Source: Bacillota bacterium (GTDB taxonomy: Bacteria > Bacillota > Clostridia > Oscillospirales > Ruminococcaceae). Taken from it: DNA of 64,000 nucleotides. Of this stretch, positions 40,187 through 48,948 are shown piece by piece. How positions within the stretch are numbered: position 1 is the first letter of the stretch; the number at the start of each line of letters is the position of its first letter. A program made the position numbers and the translations under genes. The DNA lies in NCBI GenBank assembly GCA_023395435.1, contig JAEWZG010000061.1, positions 1-64,000 on the forward strand, read 5' to 3'. The notes under the pieces are model-generated. The model ran no database searches, was not told the origin of the DNA, and saw only the letters and a program-made list of their open reading frames with translations.

Positions 40187-40735
40187 TTAACCTTTTGCTA
40201 CGCAAATTTTATTTGACGGTATATCCAGCACTGCTGAAACAGCTCTGTATATCTTTTCACTCGTTGAAGGACTATTACCTCCTTCACAAACAACTATAAC
40301 TCCACTGACCTTTGGCTTTAATACCTTTTTGACCAGAGCCTCCTTCTCTTTGCCATTATCAATTATCACAACCTTATTCTTATAATCCTGGGATTCCTTA
40401 TCTTTCCCATTATCATTTTTTGTATCATACTCCTCTGCATAAACATATTCAGTGGAACCTTCTATTGTAACCATAACCTTGACTTTGCCTACACCATCTA
40501 TTTTTTCAAGGATATTTACAAGCTGGTTTTCTATTTCATCTTGATATTCAGCAGTATTCACACTCATTGTTTTAATTTTGGCAGCTGGCTTTTTATCACC
40601 ATCTGATTTAAAGAAACCTGATAATAGAATTAATAACATTCCAATTATTCCAAGCACTACAAAAACAGTAGTTTTATTTTTCACTTTTACTTTTTCTGTC
40701 AGGTTTTTTTTAATATTTTCAATTGCTTTGTTCAT
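40187..40735 (-). CDS. spoIIIAG: Stage III sporulation protein AG
   Basis: SpoIIIAG (182 residues) forms a large ring in the mother cell-forespore channel. One membrane helix near residues 23-43 is followed by a charged linker and the ring-building fold with the KIDGVGKVKVMVTIEGSTEYVYAEE stretch, residues 79-103. The ATG at 40735 has GGAGG six bases upstream, overlapping the end of spoIIIAF. Confidence 0.92.
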   Translation of the reverse strand: MNKAIENIKKNLTEKVKVKNKTTVFVVLGIIGMLLILLSGFFKSDGDKKPAAKIKTMSVNTAEYQDEIENQLVNILEKIDGVGKVKVMVTIEGSTEYVYAEEYDTKNDNGKDKESQDYKNKVVIIDNGKEKEALVKKVLKPKVSGVIVVCEGGNSPSTSEKIYRAVSAVLDIPSNKICVAKG

Positions 40736-41219
40736 CATTATCCTCCGTATATGTAATATTAACCTGTGTGCTTCCAATCTCATTCTGAATAACTGTTTTT
40801 ACTTTTGAAGAAACATTCTTATCTGTTTTAGTCAGAACAACGTCAGCACCCGTTATACTTATACACTCATTATCATCAATATCCACTTTAAGCGAAACTT
40901 TTTTTGCTCCAATATTATTTATCCTTAGTTTTTCTTCAAGATTCTTTTCTATATTAGTTTTAAAATTATCAGCAAGATTCTGAGTATAGGTTTTCATAAC
41001 AGCCTGATACTGTTCAGATTGCTCTATATCCTTACTAGAAGGAATATCAAAATCGATTTCACTATTAAGTATTGAAGAAGTTATTGCAATTATAAAAACA
41101 AGTGAAAAAATAAAACGTATCTGCTTCTTTAATTTTTCTGACGGTGTAATGATATCAAGCATTGAGATTGCTATTCCAAGAAAACACGCAATTAATGTTA
41201 TTGCTTTTAAAGTATCCAT
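40719..41219 (-). CDS. spoIIIAF: Stage III sporulation protein AF
   Basis: SpoIIIAF (166 residues) is a membrane member of the SpoIIIA channel, with two N-terminal helices (about 5-20 and 34-52) and a soluble ring-type domain beginning around NLADNFKTNIEKNLEEKL. AAAGGGG precedes the ATG. Confidence 0.9.
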   Translation of the reverse strand: MDTLKAITLIACFLGIAISMLDIITPSEKLKKQIRFIFSLVFIIAITSSILNSEIDFDIPSSKDIEQSEQYQAVMKTYTQNLADNFKTNIEKNLEEKLRINNIGAKKVSLKVDIDDNECISITGADVVLTKTDKNVSSKVKTVIQNEIGSTQVNITYTEDNDEQSN

Positions 41220-41235
41220 TTTATAGTCCCCTTTA

Positions 41236-42363
41236 TCATCCTATATTCATACTTACCAGCATCATAATAGTTGTTGCAATAATTAACATTAAAGAAAAGC
41301 ATACAAGCAAGCTGATAGATATTGAGAGTACTGATGATGTATTCTTAAGAAGTGATGAAACTTTTTTTACTCCAAGCATTTCACTTATAAAGCTTCCAAT
41401 AGAAATTGAAATCTTAAAAGCAACTACAGTAATTAATGGAGGAAGAATAGTAAGGAGAAGAATTACTATTCCGAAAGTACCTACTCCCGATCTTAACAAC
41501 CCTATGCTGCCTTTTACCGTTGTGTATGCGTCAGAAATAGCTCCACCAATAACCGGAATAAAACTTGAAACCAGGAACTTGCCCGTCTTAATTCCAACCG
41601 TATCCGCAGATACTCCCACAATGCTTTGAATTGTAATAAGTCCTACAAAGAATGTCATTATAAGTCCTAATGTCCATTGAAGGAATTTTTTTATTCCGCT
41701 TGTTAGTCCACTTAAAGATAAAGCAGGGTTAATAGATTCTATTATTGACATAGCAAAAAATACACCCATCATTGGTAGCAGGAAGTTCACTGATATTTGA
41801 ACTGCAATTTCTGCGACTGCTAAAACACCAATATTGTACACACTTGCTGAAGTAATAGAACCACTTGCTCCAACAACACCTGCGAACACAGGAACATAAC
41901 ACATCATAAAGTTCGATCCGTCATATAGTGTGCTTGCTGTAGTGTTGATACATTCTGCTACATAATTAAATATGATTCCAAGGCATACAAGAACACCGAT
42001 TATATCAATAACTTTTGATAATGATGAAGATGAACTCTGAATTTCAAGATTTTCAACTATAGCAAGGAGCAATACTATTCCTATTAAAATTCCAAGAAGT
42101 TTTATTGGTCTTGCTATCGTACTTTTTATCTGACCGAACAAGTATGAAAAAACATTCTTTATTGAAATCTTTGTAAACGCTGATGGATCCTCCATAGTTA
42201 TATCATTGTCATTGAAATAATCCTGTGCTCCATCTGTTATTGTTTCATCCATGTATGTACCATTATCCTCTACGAATTGTTCTTGAAGTGTTTTATCTTC
42301 GGCATTTACTCCAATACAACATATCAGCAGAAGTAATATTATTAAAAATATTCTTTTAGCCAT
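41236..42363 (-). CDS. spoIIIAE: Stage III sporulation protein AE
   Basis: SpoIIIAE (375 residues) is the largest membrane protein of the channel operon. It begins with a signal-like hydrophobic segment (about 4-21), an acidic soluble part, and then seven or so membrane helices, with the conserved VSSFIPVIGGAISDAYTTVKGS segment near residues 265-286. GGAG precedes the ATG. Confidence 0.93.
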   Translation of the reverse strand: MAKRIFLIILLLLICCIGVNAEDKTLQEQFVEDNGTYMDETITDGAQDYFNDNDITMEDPSAFTKISIKNVFSYLFGQIKSTIARPIKLLGILIGIVLLLAIVENLEIQSSSSSLSKVIDIIGVLVCLGIIFNYVAECINTTASTLYDGSNFMMCYVPVFAGVVGASGSITSASVYNIGVLAVAEIAVQISVNFLLPMMGVFFAMSIIESINPALSLSGLTSGIKKFLQWTLGLIMTFFVGLITIQSIVGVSADTVGIKTGKFLVSSFIPVIGGAISDAYTTVKGSIGLLRSGVGTFGIVILLLTILPPLITVVAFKISISIGSFISEMLGVKKVSSLLKNTSSVLSISISLLVCFSLMLIIATTIMMLVSMNIG

Positions 42364-42381
42364 AGCCTGCTCCTTTAACGT

Positions 42382-42771
42382 CTATAAACTTATTATCCTT
42401 TTTATGATATCAACAAGCTCCGAGAACAACGGCAAAGCAATAATCAGTAATGAAATCTTGCCGGCTAATTCAAGCTCACTTGACAATACATTTTCATTAG
42501 CATCCTTGCAATAATCACACCCAAGCTGTGTAAGATAACATATTCCTATGGCTTTGAAAATAATATCAAGATAATTTTTAGGAACACCTGAAATATCAAA
42601 AAGACTTTCTATAGAAGAAACTATGGGAGAGAGATATGATATTACCAAAAGAAGAATAAAACCAGCAGTAGCAAGTCCTATTACCAGACCATATTCTTTA
42701 TTTGTCTTATCAAAAAGCTTTATTACAATGGTAGCAACAATACATAGTCCGGTTATAGCAACAATGTTCAT
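42382..42771 (-). CDS. spoIIIAD: Stage III sporulation protein AD
   Basis: SpoIIIAD (129 residues) is a four-helix membrane protein of the SpoIIIA complex. The TKEYG(L)-type motif (DKTNKEYGLVIGLATAG) and GIDYCKDAGE-like segment (GCDYCKDANENVLSSELEL) fit the family. Its ATG overlaps the spoIIIAC stop (TGATG), so it is translationally coupled. Confidence 0.92.
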   Translation of the reverse strand: MNIVAITGLCIVATIVIKLFDKTNKEYGLVIGLATAGFILLLVISYLSPIVSSIESLFDISGVPKNYLDIIFKAIGICYLTQLGCDYCKDANENVLSSELELAGKISLLIIALPLFSELVDIIKRIISL

Positions 42772-42968
42772 CAATATAACCCGAATACGCTTTTTATCGT
42801 GTCAAAAAGCGCACCGATTTCAGGTAACATCATCATTAGAACAACAATAATTCCCGCTAATGTTACCATAAAAGCCTGATCATCTCTCTCAGCTCTTTTT
42901 AATAGGGTATTAAGGACAGCTACAATAATGCCAATAGCTGCAATTTTAAAAATTAAGTCTACGTCCAT
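42771..42968 (-). CDS. spoIIIAC: Stage III sporulation protein AC
   Basis: SpoIIIAC (65 residues) has two membrane helices (about 4-20 and 34-58) linked by a charged loop (KRAERDDQAF), the family pattern. GGAGG precedes the ATG. Confidence 0.92.
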   Translation of the reverse strand: MDVDLIFKIAAIGIIVAVLNTLLKRAERDDQAFMVTLAGIIVVLMMMLPEIGALFDTIKSVFGLY

Positions 42969-42980
42969 TTTATACCTCCG

Positions 42981-43481
42981 TTATATTAACATTATTGATA
43001 CAAACATTCCGCATAAAAGCCCAAGAGAGCGATACAGCTTTGATTTCTTTTCGTAAGCTTCGATTGCTTCTTTCTCAAGACGATTAAAATCAGCTTTGAA
43101 AACCTCAAGACTCTGAAGTTGTCCATCTATATCGCTTGTCCCAAGAGTACTACCAAGAGTTTTTAGGAGCTTTACGTCGCCATCATTCATAAAAGTGTTA
43201 ATACTATCAATGTTCTTTTCCCAAGATGATTTAAAAGGCAATCCGACATCAGATTTGAATTCAGACAAGAAAGGCAAAGAGCATACCATCGCATTTTTTT
43301 TAAGATTATCTATCAGTTCATATACAGTAAGCGCTTTATACCTTATAAGAATAGACATTTCCTCTAACATATGACAGACTAAGCCTATTTCGATTGAGCG
43401 CTTTTTCAATTTTTCAGAACAAGTTATTCCTACCATGCTGGTAGAAATAATAATTGCTAACATTCCAATAATTTTAAACAT
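42981..43481 (-). CDS. spoIIIAB: Stage III sporulation protein AB
   Basis: SpoIIIAB (166 residues) resembles GspF-like scaffold proteins. It has an N-terminal helix, a soluble helical body with LLKTLGSTLGTSDIDGQ, and a C-terminal helix (about 146-166). The ATG at 43481 has AGGTG upstream; a GTG at 43490 overlaps that site. It overlaps the end of spoIIIAA. Confidence 0.92.
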   Translation of the reverse strand: MFKIIGMLAIIISTSMVGITCSEKLKKRSIEIGLVCHMLEEMSILIRYKALTVYELIDNLKKNAMVCSLPFLSEFKSDVGLPFKSSWEKNIDSINTFMNDGDVKLLKTLGSTLGTSDIDGQLQSLEVFKADFNRLEKEAIEAYEKKSKLYRSLGLLCGMFVSIMLI

Positions 43482-44403
43482 CGCTGTCACCTATTTTTCT
43501 GATATCAACTATCTGTCCAAGCTTGTCTTTTACACCTAACAAGACTATGTATTCAAAAGCTTTTAATGTTATAAGATCAGATATTCCCTTTTTATCAATG
43601 GCTTCATTAATTGAGCCTGAATGTGCGGTTGCAACAATCTTTACACCTGAATTGATTGCATTTTTTAAAGCTGAGACATCCTTGTTACTCCCTATTTCAT
43701 CACAAACAATTATTTCAGGCGACATGACACGTATAGATGTGAGTATTCCTTCTGCCTTTGGATATGAATTAAAAACATCACTAAACATTCCAATATTATT
43801 CTGAGGCTGTCCATTAATAGTTGCCGATATTTCATTTCTTTCATCTATTATTGATAATTTATTTCTATCACCAAGTTTTCTGCATAAGTCTCTTAAAACT
43901 GTTGTTTTTCCACTTGATGGTGGTCCAACAAAAAGAACACTTTTAAGATTATTTCTGAATATCTGTGAATATATATTATCTGAACAACCTATCATCTGTC
44001 TTGCTATTCTTATATTCAATGATGAAATATCTTTTATATTTTCAATAATCCCATTTTTAATAACTGGTGTCCCGCATAAACCTATTCTGTGCCCACCGTT
44101 AATTGTTAAAAAACCTAGAGCTATTTCATTTTGAAAACTATGTATGGAATATTTGCAGGATGCCATAAAAACATCTTCAATATCATTATTTGAAATTCTT
44201 ATTCCTTGCTCAGAATTCTTTGTCAGATTTCCGTCAATAGTAAGATAAAATTCCTCATCAATAACAGAAACGGATAAAATCTTCCCGCGTCTTAATCTTA
44301 TTTCCTGAATTGTTGATGCAGAAGAAGAAGCAATTCTGCAAACTGGTGCTTTTAAAACATCGGGTAATACAGAGATAATCTCATCAGGTATTTTGTAATT
44401 CAT
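43474..44403 (-). CDS. spoIIIAA: Stage III sporulation protein AA (secretion-type ATPase)
   Basis: SpoIIIAA (309 residues) is the AAA+ ATPase of the SpoIIIA complex, related to type II/IV secretion ATPases. Walker A is FVGPPSSGKTTVLRDLCRK near residue 162; Walker B is IIVCDEIGSNKD near 216; TAHSGS follows. GGAGG is just before the ATG. First gene of the eight-gene operon, behind a sigma-E-like promoter. Confidence 0.95.
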   Translation of the reverse strand: MNYKIPDEIISVLPDVLKAPVCRIASSSASTIQEIRLRRGKILSVSVIDEEFYLTIDGNLTKNSEQGIRISNNDIEDVFMASCKYSIHSFQNEIALGFLTINGGHRIGLCGTPVIKNGIIENIKDISSLNIRIARQMIGCSDNIYSQIFRNNLKSVLFVGPPSSGKTTVLRDLCRKLGDRNKLSIIDERNEISATINGQPQNNIGMFSDVFNSYPKAEGILTSIRVMSPEIIVCDEIGSNKDVSALKNAINSGVKIVATAHSGSINEAIDKKGISDLITLKAFEYIVLLGVKDKLGQIVDIRKIGDSDV

Positions 44404-44436
44404 TTCATATCCTCCATTATGTTTGTCCTTTGTGAA

Positions 44437-44466
44437 ATAATATGCTTGTACTCTGATAAATATACC
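44437..44466 (-). promoter_or_regulatory. Candidate sigma-E promoter of the spoIIIA operon
   Basis: Minus-strand GGTATATT (44459-44466), a 14-bp spacer and CATATTAT (44437-44444) fit the sigma-E pattern (-35 ending in ATATT, -10 starting with CATA). Mother-cell sigma-E control of spoIIIA is established in Bacillus subtilis. Confidence 0.65.
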
Positions 44467-44499
44467 TGTAAAATTTCTCTTTTATTTTTAATAAAAGTA

Positions 44500-44508
44500 T
44501 GATATACT
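44500..44508 (+). promoter_or_regulatory. Extended -10 promoter for the AI-2E-type transporter gene
   Basis: TGATATACT resembles an extended -10 (TGnTATAAT with one mismatch) 25 bp before the ATG. No convincing -35. Confidence 0.45.
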
Positions 44509-44532
44509 TATAAAAAATTGGAAGGAGTACTT

Positions 44533-45657
44533 ATGGACAGAAAACAATTTAAATTCATTTTTGGAACAATAGCAGCTTCAATTCTGCTTATATTTACTTT
44601 ATGGCATTATAAGGCTTTATTTGCAATTTTCTCAAAAATATTAATGATACTGCGTCCGATTATCATTGGATTTGCTATAGCATTTATTTTAAACAAGCCA
44701 TATAAGAGGTTTTGCTCACTATATGAAAAGATTCCCCAAAAAAACAAGCACACTAATCTGATTTCAGTACTTTCTTTATTGACTGTTTACATTCTTTTCT
44801 TTACTTTTGTAACAGCTGTAATCATTATTGTTATCCCTCAGATTGTAAGCAGTATTGAAAAATTTGGTGAAAATATAAGTAATTATTTAACCAACTTTAA
44901 AGACTATACTAACGATATTTATGATAAGCTCAATAATAAACTGCCTGATAATTTTAATATTCTGGATAAACTTTATGGTTACATTGAAAAAGTTCCTGAC
45001 TTTTTAAGTACTTTACTTATGGGTGCGTTCGGTTTTACGCAAAGTTTAATTGGCGTTGTTATTGATATTTTCCTAAGTATTATTATTTCAATATATTTTC
45101 TTACCAGTAAGAAAAAACTCATCCGTCAATTTAAGAAAATTATTATTGCTCTTTTTAAAGAAAAGACTTCAAAGAAAATTCTTAATGCCTTTGAAACCAC
45201 AAACGAAACCTTTTCAAACTTCGTTACAGGCCAGCTAATTGATGCATTTATTGTTGGTACACTATGCTTTATTGGAATGTCATTATTTAAATTTGAATAT
45301 GCCTTTCTTATCAGCGTACTTGTTGGCGTAACAAATATTATTCCTATTGTTGGACCATTCCTTGGAACAGTACCAGGTGCATTTATTCTGTTACTTATTG
45401 ATCCAATAAAAGCATTATGGTTTATTATATTTATTGTCTGCCTACAGCAAATTGACAGTAATCTTATTTATCCAAGAGTAGTAGGAACAAAAGTAGGTCT
45501 TCCTGCATTATGGGTATTGGTTGCAATAATTATTGGTGGTGGTCTGTTTGGTATATTAGGAATGCTTCTTGCTGTACCGACAATGTCACTAATTTATGAT
45601 CTAACAAGAACAAAAGTAAATACAGCACTTGAAAACAAAATGATTTCAGTCGATTAA
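44533..45657 (+). CDS. AI-2E/PerM-family membrane transporter
   Basis: This 374-residue protein belongs to the AI-2E (TqsA/PerM/YtvI) family, with about eight membrane helices and the conserved segments GQLIDAFIVGTLCFIGM, VGVTNIIPIVGPFLGTVPG and YPRVVGTKVGLPALWV. Members have been tied to autoinducer-2 export or sodium-linked transport; the substrate here is unknown. The ATG at 44533 has AAGGAG upstream. It is a single-gene unit. Confidence 0.92.
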   Translation: MDRKQFKFIFGTIAASILLIFTLWHYKALFAIFSKILMILRPIIIGFAIAFILNKPYKRFCSLYEKIPQKNKHTNLISVLSLLTVYILFFTFVTAVIIIVIPQIVSSIEKFGENISNYLTNFKDYTNDIYDKLNNKLPDNFNILDKLYGYIEKVPDFLSTLLMGAFGFTQSLIGVVIDIFLSIIISIYFLTSKKKLIRQFKKIIIALFKEKTSKKILNAFETTNETFSNFVTGQLIDAFIVGTLCFIGMSLFKFEYAFLISVLVGVTNIIPIVGPFLGTVPGAFILLLIDPIKALWFIIFIVCLQQIDSNLIYPRVVGTKVGLPALWVLVAIIIGGGLFGILGMLLAVPTMSLIYDLTRTKVNTALENKMISVD

Positions 45658-45658
45658 A

Positions 45659-45695
45659 AAAAGAGCCTTTAAGCAATATGCTTAAAGGCTCTTTT
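45659..45695. terminator. Bidirectional terminator, transporter and CPBP gene
   Basis: A long perfect stem (AAGAGCCTTTAAGCA / TGCTTAAAGGCTCTT, 45661-45675 with 45679-45693) is flanked by A-runs and T-runs, serving both convergent genes. Confidence 0.9.
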
Positions 45696-45703
45696 ATGTT
45701 ATT

Positions 45704-46687
45704 TTACTGTATACTACTTATCGAGCTTTCTTGCTCTATGTTTTCTTCTGATTTTTTATTTCCTGTTAATAATAAAGTCAAAGCAGTCCAAAGAATCAAT
45801 ACAAAAGTAACTGCCAACCCACCTTCAAGGCCGAATTTACCGCCATTGAACAATTCACCATTGCCTACAGGAGTAAACCTGAAAACTGAAGTTTTAGTAT
45901 CCATACCGCTTACAAAAATACCGTAGAAATTACCCTGTACAAAATTCCATACTGAATGTATTGCACAAGCACCCCATAAGCTGTTCGTTCTGATTACATA
46001 AACTGAAATAAAAATTCCATAAAGAATAAGATTAATAAAAGCAAGTGCAGTAATTCCAGAATTAGCAAGATGAAGCATAGAGAAAAGCACTGAATTAAGT
46101 AATATTGCTGCGACTATTGGAATTTTGTTTGAAAGTGATGGCATTAAGTAACCACGCATAATAACTTCTTCTTCCATCCCCTGAAACAGGAAACCAATAA
46201 AGAAAAGCACAATAAATAAAATATTTCCTTGAGCTATAATACCATTATACTCAAGAGAATTTGTAAGTACACAAATCAAAACACAAGTACTGAACATTGT
46301 GAAACCAATTATCATACCTATCAGATATTGTGGAACTGCTCTCTTTTTTACAAAGCCCATTGACCTGAAACTTCTTTTCTCAATACATCTGCAATAGATT
46401 ATTATAAGGAATGTAATAACAACCGTCGTAATAAGTTCAACAAATAATGTTGTTCTTGATGATTCAATCTTAGTTATTAAGTTTTGAATGCTATCAGGAT
46501 TTTTAATATCAAAATCACTTGAAGTAAATATCTGTGCAAACATTATAATACCTATTGGTATTGCCTGTGCAAATGAAGTTGCAATAAGTATAACTATAAA
46601 AATCAATATCTGAACAATTACAGTAGGTTGAAATTTTGCTGATTTAGCATCGTTTAGAAAACTATTTTTAGGCAAAAAATTTATCAT
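45704..46687 (-). CDS. CPBP-family intramembrane metalloprotease
   Basis: This 327-residue protein has about eight membrane helices and the CPBP/Abi motifs: EEEVIMRGYLMP (EExxxR) near residue 173 and FSMLHLAN (FxxxH) near 208, which supply the glutamate and histidine ligands of the active site. CPBP proteins include CAAX-type proteases and bacteriocin self-immunity proteins; the role here is unknown. No bacteriocin genes are nearby. The AAAGGA ribosome site is about 10 bases from the ATG. Confidence 0.92.
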   Translation of the reverse strand: MINFLPKNSFLNDAKSAKFQPTVIVQILIFIVILIATSFAQAIPIGIIMFAQIFTSSDFDIKNPDSIQNLITKIESSRTTLFVELITTVVITFLIIIYCRCIEKRSFRSMGFVKKRAVPQYLIGMIIGFTMFSTCVLICVLTNSLEYNGIIAQGNILFIVLFFIGFLFQGMEEEVIMRGYLMPSLSNKIPIVAAILLNSVLFSMLHLANSGITALAFINLILYGIFISVYVIRTNSLWGACAIHSVWNFVQGNFYGIFVSGMDTKTSVFRFTPVGNGELFNGGKFGLEGGLAVTFVLILWTALTLLLTGNKKSEENIEQESSISSIQ

Positions 46688-46722
46688 AGTCTAAATTCCT
46701 TTCATTAAATACTCCAAAATTA

Positions 46723-46750
46723 ATTATACTATAATTGTAAAAAATGTCTA
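46723..46750 (-). promoter_or_regulatory. Promoter of the CPBP protease gene
   Basis: Minus-strand TAGACA (46745-46750), a 16-bp spacer and TATAAT (46723-46728). Confidence 0.65.
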
Positions 46751-46799
46751 TATCTTAAATGAAATTTGCTATGATATTTACATATTCTCTTTATTTTTC

Positions 46800-46826
46800 T
46801 TGACAAATGATAGTAATGGTTATAAA
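46800..46826 (+). promoter_or_regulatory. Promoter upstream of the Trp T-box
   Basis: TTGACA at 46800-46805 is a consensus -35. The -10 is less certain: TATAAA at 46821-46826 gives a short 15-bp spacer, TAAACT at 46823-46828 gives 17 bp. Confidence 0.6.
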
Positions 46827-46852
46827 CTATAAATAACAAATATAAACTGTTG

Positions 46853-47112
46853 ATGCGGAGATAAATAACAAAGTCTGAATTCAGATTATACGGCCTCACA
46901 GAGAGCAAGCATTTGCTGGGAGCTTGCAGGTACGGTGTTTTAAATGGACCGCGGAGGGCATGGTGAAAAATTAATTTGAGTATCCATGACGTATGGCTGC
47001 GTAAAAGTCAGAGAATATATCAGTATTCTTAATGAGGCAGGGTTTCCCTGTAAATCAAGGTGGCACCACGAGAACAACTCGTCCTTGACCGTTGGTCATG
47101 GACTTTTTTTAT
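46853..47112 (+). promoter_or_regulatory. T-box leader, tryptophan specifier, upstream of iorAB
   Basis: Stem I is closed by GCGG (46855-46858) with CCGC (46949-46952). The specifier TGG (Trp) at 46945-46947 lies directly before it, matching the layout of the tyrS T-box. AGAGAG and GCTGG Stem I marks are present. The antiterminator pairs CAAGG (47056-47060) with CCTTG (47083-47087) around T-box bulge TGGC (47061-47064), which fits G73 of tRNA-Trp. The terminator (47081-47103) ends in TTTTTTT. Uncharged tRNA-Trp should turn the operon on. Confidence 0.95.
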
Positions 47113-47139
47113 TTATTTATCTTTAGAAGGAGAAATATT

Positions 47140-48918
47140 ATGATTAAGAAGTTACTTATGGGTAATGAAGCAATAGGACTAGGTGCAATTAGAGCAGGTG
47201 TTTCTGTTGTAACAGGTTATCCTGGGACACCATCAACCGAAATTCTTGAAACAATCGCAAAGAACAATGATGGTTCAATTCATGTTGAATGGTCAACAAA
47301 TGAAAAGTCTGCACTTGAGGTTGCTGCTGGTGCATCATATACTGGTGCAAGAGTTATGGTAACTATGAAGCAGGTTGGACTTAATGTTGCTTCTGATCCA
47401 CTGATGAGCCTGAATTATATTGGCGTTAAAGGCGGAATGGTTATCGTTGTTGCTGATGATCCTGGCCCTATATCATCACAGACTGAACAGGATACAAGAC
47501 ATTTTGGGAAGTTCGCAAAAATTGCTGTTTTTGATCCATCAAATGCCGAAGAAGCTTATCTCATGATAGGCAAGGCTTTTGAATATTCAGAAAAATATCA
47601 TCGGCCTGTAATTTTTAGACCTACTACACGAGTCTGCCACAGCTGTGCTCCTGTTGAATTACTTGAGAAAATAAATGTTCCAAAACCAGAAGGCTTTATT
47701 AAAGATAGCAAATGGGTTATCTTTCCTCGCCTGACGTACTTGAACCATATTAAGCTTGAAGAAAACTTGAAGCAAATGAGCGTTGATTTCTGTGATTACG
47801 AAAGAAACTTTAATATTGGTGAAGGTAAAAAAGGTATAGCAAGCGGTGGCGGAAGCTACGCTTATGTCAAAGAAGCTTTAAAAGGCATTGATGAATCAGA
47901 ATACAATCTACTTAAAATATCGACCTACCCTGTTCCTAAAAAGACCTGTGTAGATTTTCTTAATAGTGTTGATGAGGTTCTTGTTGTTGAAGAACTTGAC
48001 CCTGTTATTGAAAAGGAACTTATCTATCTTTGCGGTTTATATAATATAAAGGTTTCTATTAAAGGAAAGCTTACCGGCGATATTCCAAATGCTGGTGAAA
48101 ACTCAGTAGATAATATTATCAGTGTCGTTTATAAATACCTTAATAAAAATTTACCTAATAAAGAAGCTTTGAAATTGCCACAATTACCTGTGCGTCCACC
48201 TGTTTTATGCGCTGGATGCCCTCACAGAGCTTCATTCTTTGCTGTTAAAGAAGCTACAAAAGGAATGAAAGCAGTTTACAGCGGTGATATCGGATGTTAT
48301 ACATTAGGTAATGCAAAGCCACTAGATATGGTTGATACCTGCCTATGTATGGGTGCTGGTATTACAGTTGCGCAAGGAATACATATTGTTGAGCCAGACA
48401 CATTAAACTTTGCCTTTATTGGTGACTCGACATTCTTCCACACTGGCTTACAAGGAATAATCAATGCAGTTTATAATGAGATCGATATAATTGTTGTTAT
48501 ACTTGATAATTTAACAACTGCAATGACAGGCAGTCAGCCTCACCCTGGTACTGGCAAAACAATGATGAATGGTATATCACAGAAGATAAGCATTGAAGCA
48601 ATGGTAAAAGCAATGAATGTTGATAAGGTTGTAAAAGCTAATCCATTTAATGCCGACGAGGCACAGGATGCTGTCAAGAGTGTTCTTAATGAAAAAGGTG
48701 TAAGGGTAATTATTTTTCAGGCTCCTTGTATCGTAGTTCATAAAGGTAAGGATAAATGCACAATTTCTACCGACAAGTGTACTGGCTGCAAAATATGCAT
48801 AAATAAACTTGGTTGCCCTGCAATTTCTTTTAATAATAAAAAAGCTCAGATTAATCCAACCCTATGTACAGGCTGCGGAATATGCAAGAGTGTCTGCAAG
48901 TTCGGCGCTATTCAATGA
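47140..48918 (+). CDS. iorA: Indolepyruvate ferredoxin oxidoreductase, alpha subunit
   Basis: IorA (592 residues) with IorB interconverts aryl-pyruvates and aryl-acetyl-CoA, using ferredoxin, CoA and thiamine diphosphate. It starts with the pyrimidine domain (MGNEAIGLGAIRAG, GYPGTPSTEI). The ThDP domain has GDIGCYTLG and FIGDSTFFHTG near residues 385-435. The C-terminus has two 4Fe-4S sets (CTGCKIC and CTGCGICKSVC). AGAAGGAG precedes the ATG at 47140. The Trp T-box upstream suggests the reductive, tryptophan-forming direction (inference). Confidence 0.95.
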   Translation: MIKKLLMGNEAIGLGAIRAGVSVVTGYPGTPSTEILETIAKNNDGSIHVEWSTNEKSALEVAAGASYTGARVMVTMKQVGLNVASDPLMSLNYIGVKGGMVIVVADDPGPISSQTEQDTRHFGKFAKIAVFDPSNAEEAYLMIGKAFEYSEKYHRPVIFRPTTRVCHSCAPVELLEKINVPKPEGFIKDSKWVIFPRLTYLNHIKLEENLKQMSVDFCDYERNFNIGEGKKGIASGGGSYAYVKEALKGIDESEYNLLKISTYPVPKKTCVDFLNSVDEVLVVEELDPVIEKELIYLCGLYNIKVSIKGKLTGDIPNAGENSVDNIISVVYKYLNKNLPNKEALKLPQLPVRPPVLCAGCPHRASFFAVKEATKGMKAVYSGDIGCYTLGNAKPLDMVDTCLCMGAGITVAQGIHIVEPDTLNFAFIGDSTFFHTGLQGIINAVYNEIDIIVVILDNLTTAMTGSQPHPGTGKTMMNGISQKISIEAMVKAMNVDKVVKANPFNADEAQDAVKSVLNEKGVRVIIFQAPCIVVHKGKDKCTISTDKCTGCKICINKLGCPAISFNNKKAQINPTLCTGCGICKSVCKFGAIQ

Positions 48919-48948
48919 TTGAATATAAATTATTCTTTGGAGGTAAAA

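Noticed and set aside
45704..46687. Bacteriocin-immunity role for the CPBP protease
   Set aside because: The family includes immunity proteins, but no leader peptide, bacteriocin transporter or modification gene is nearby.
46853..47112. Phenylalanine or tyrosine specificity for the iorA T-box
   Set aside because: The codon next to the closing stem is TGG, and the bulge base C fits G73 of tRNA-Trp rather than the A73 of tRNA-Phe or tRNA-Tyr.
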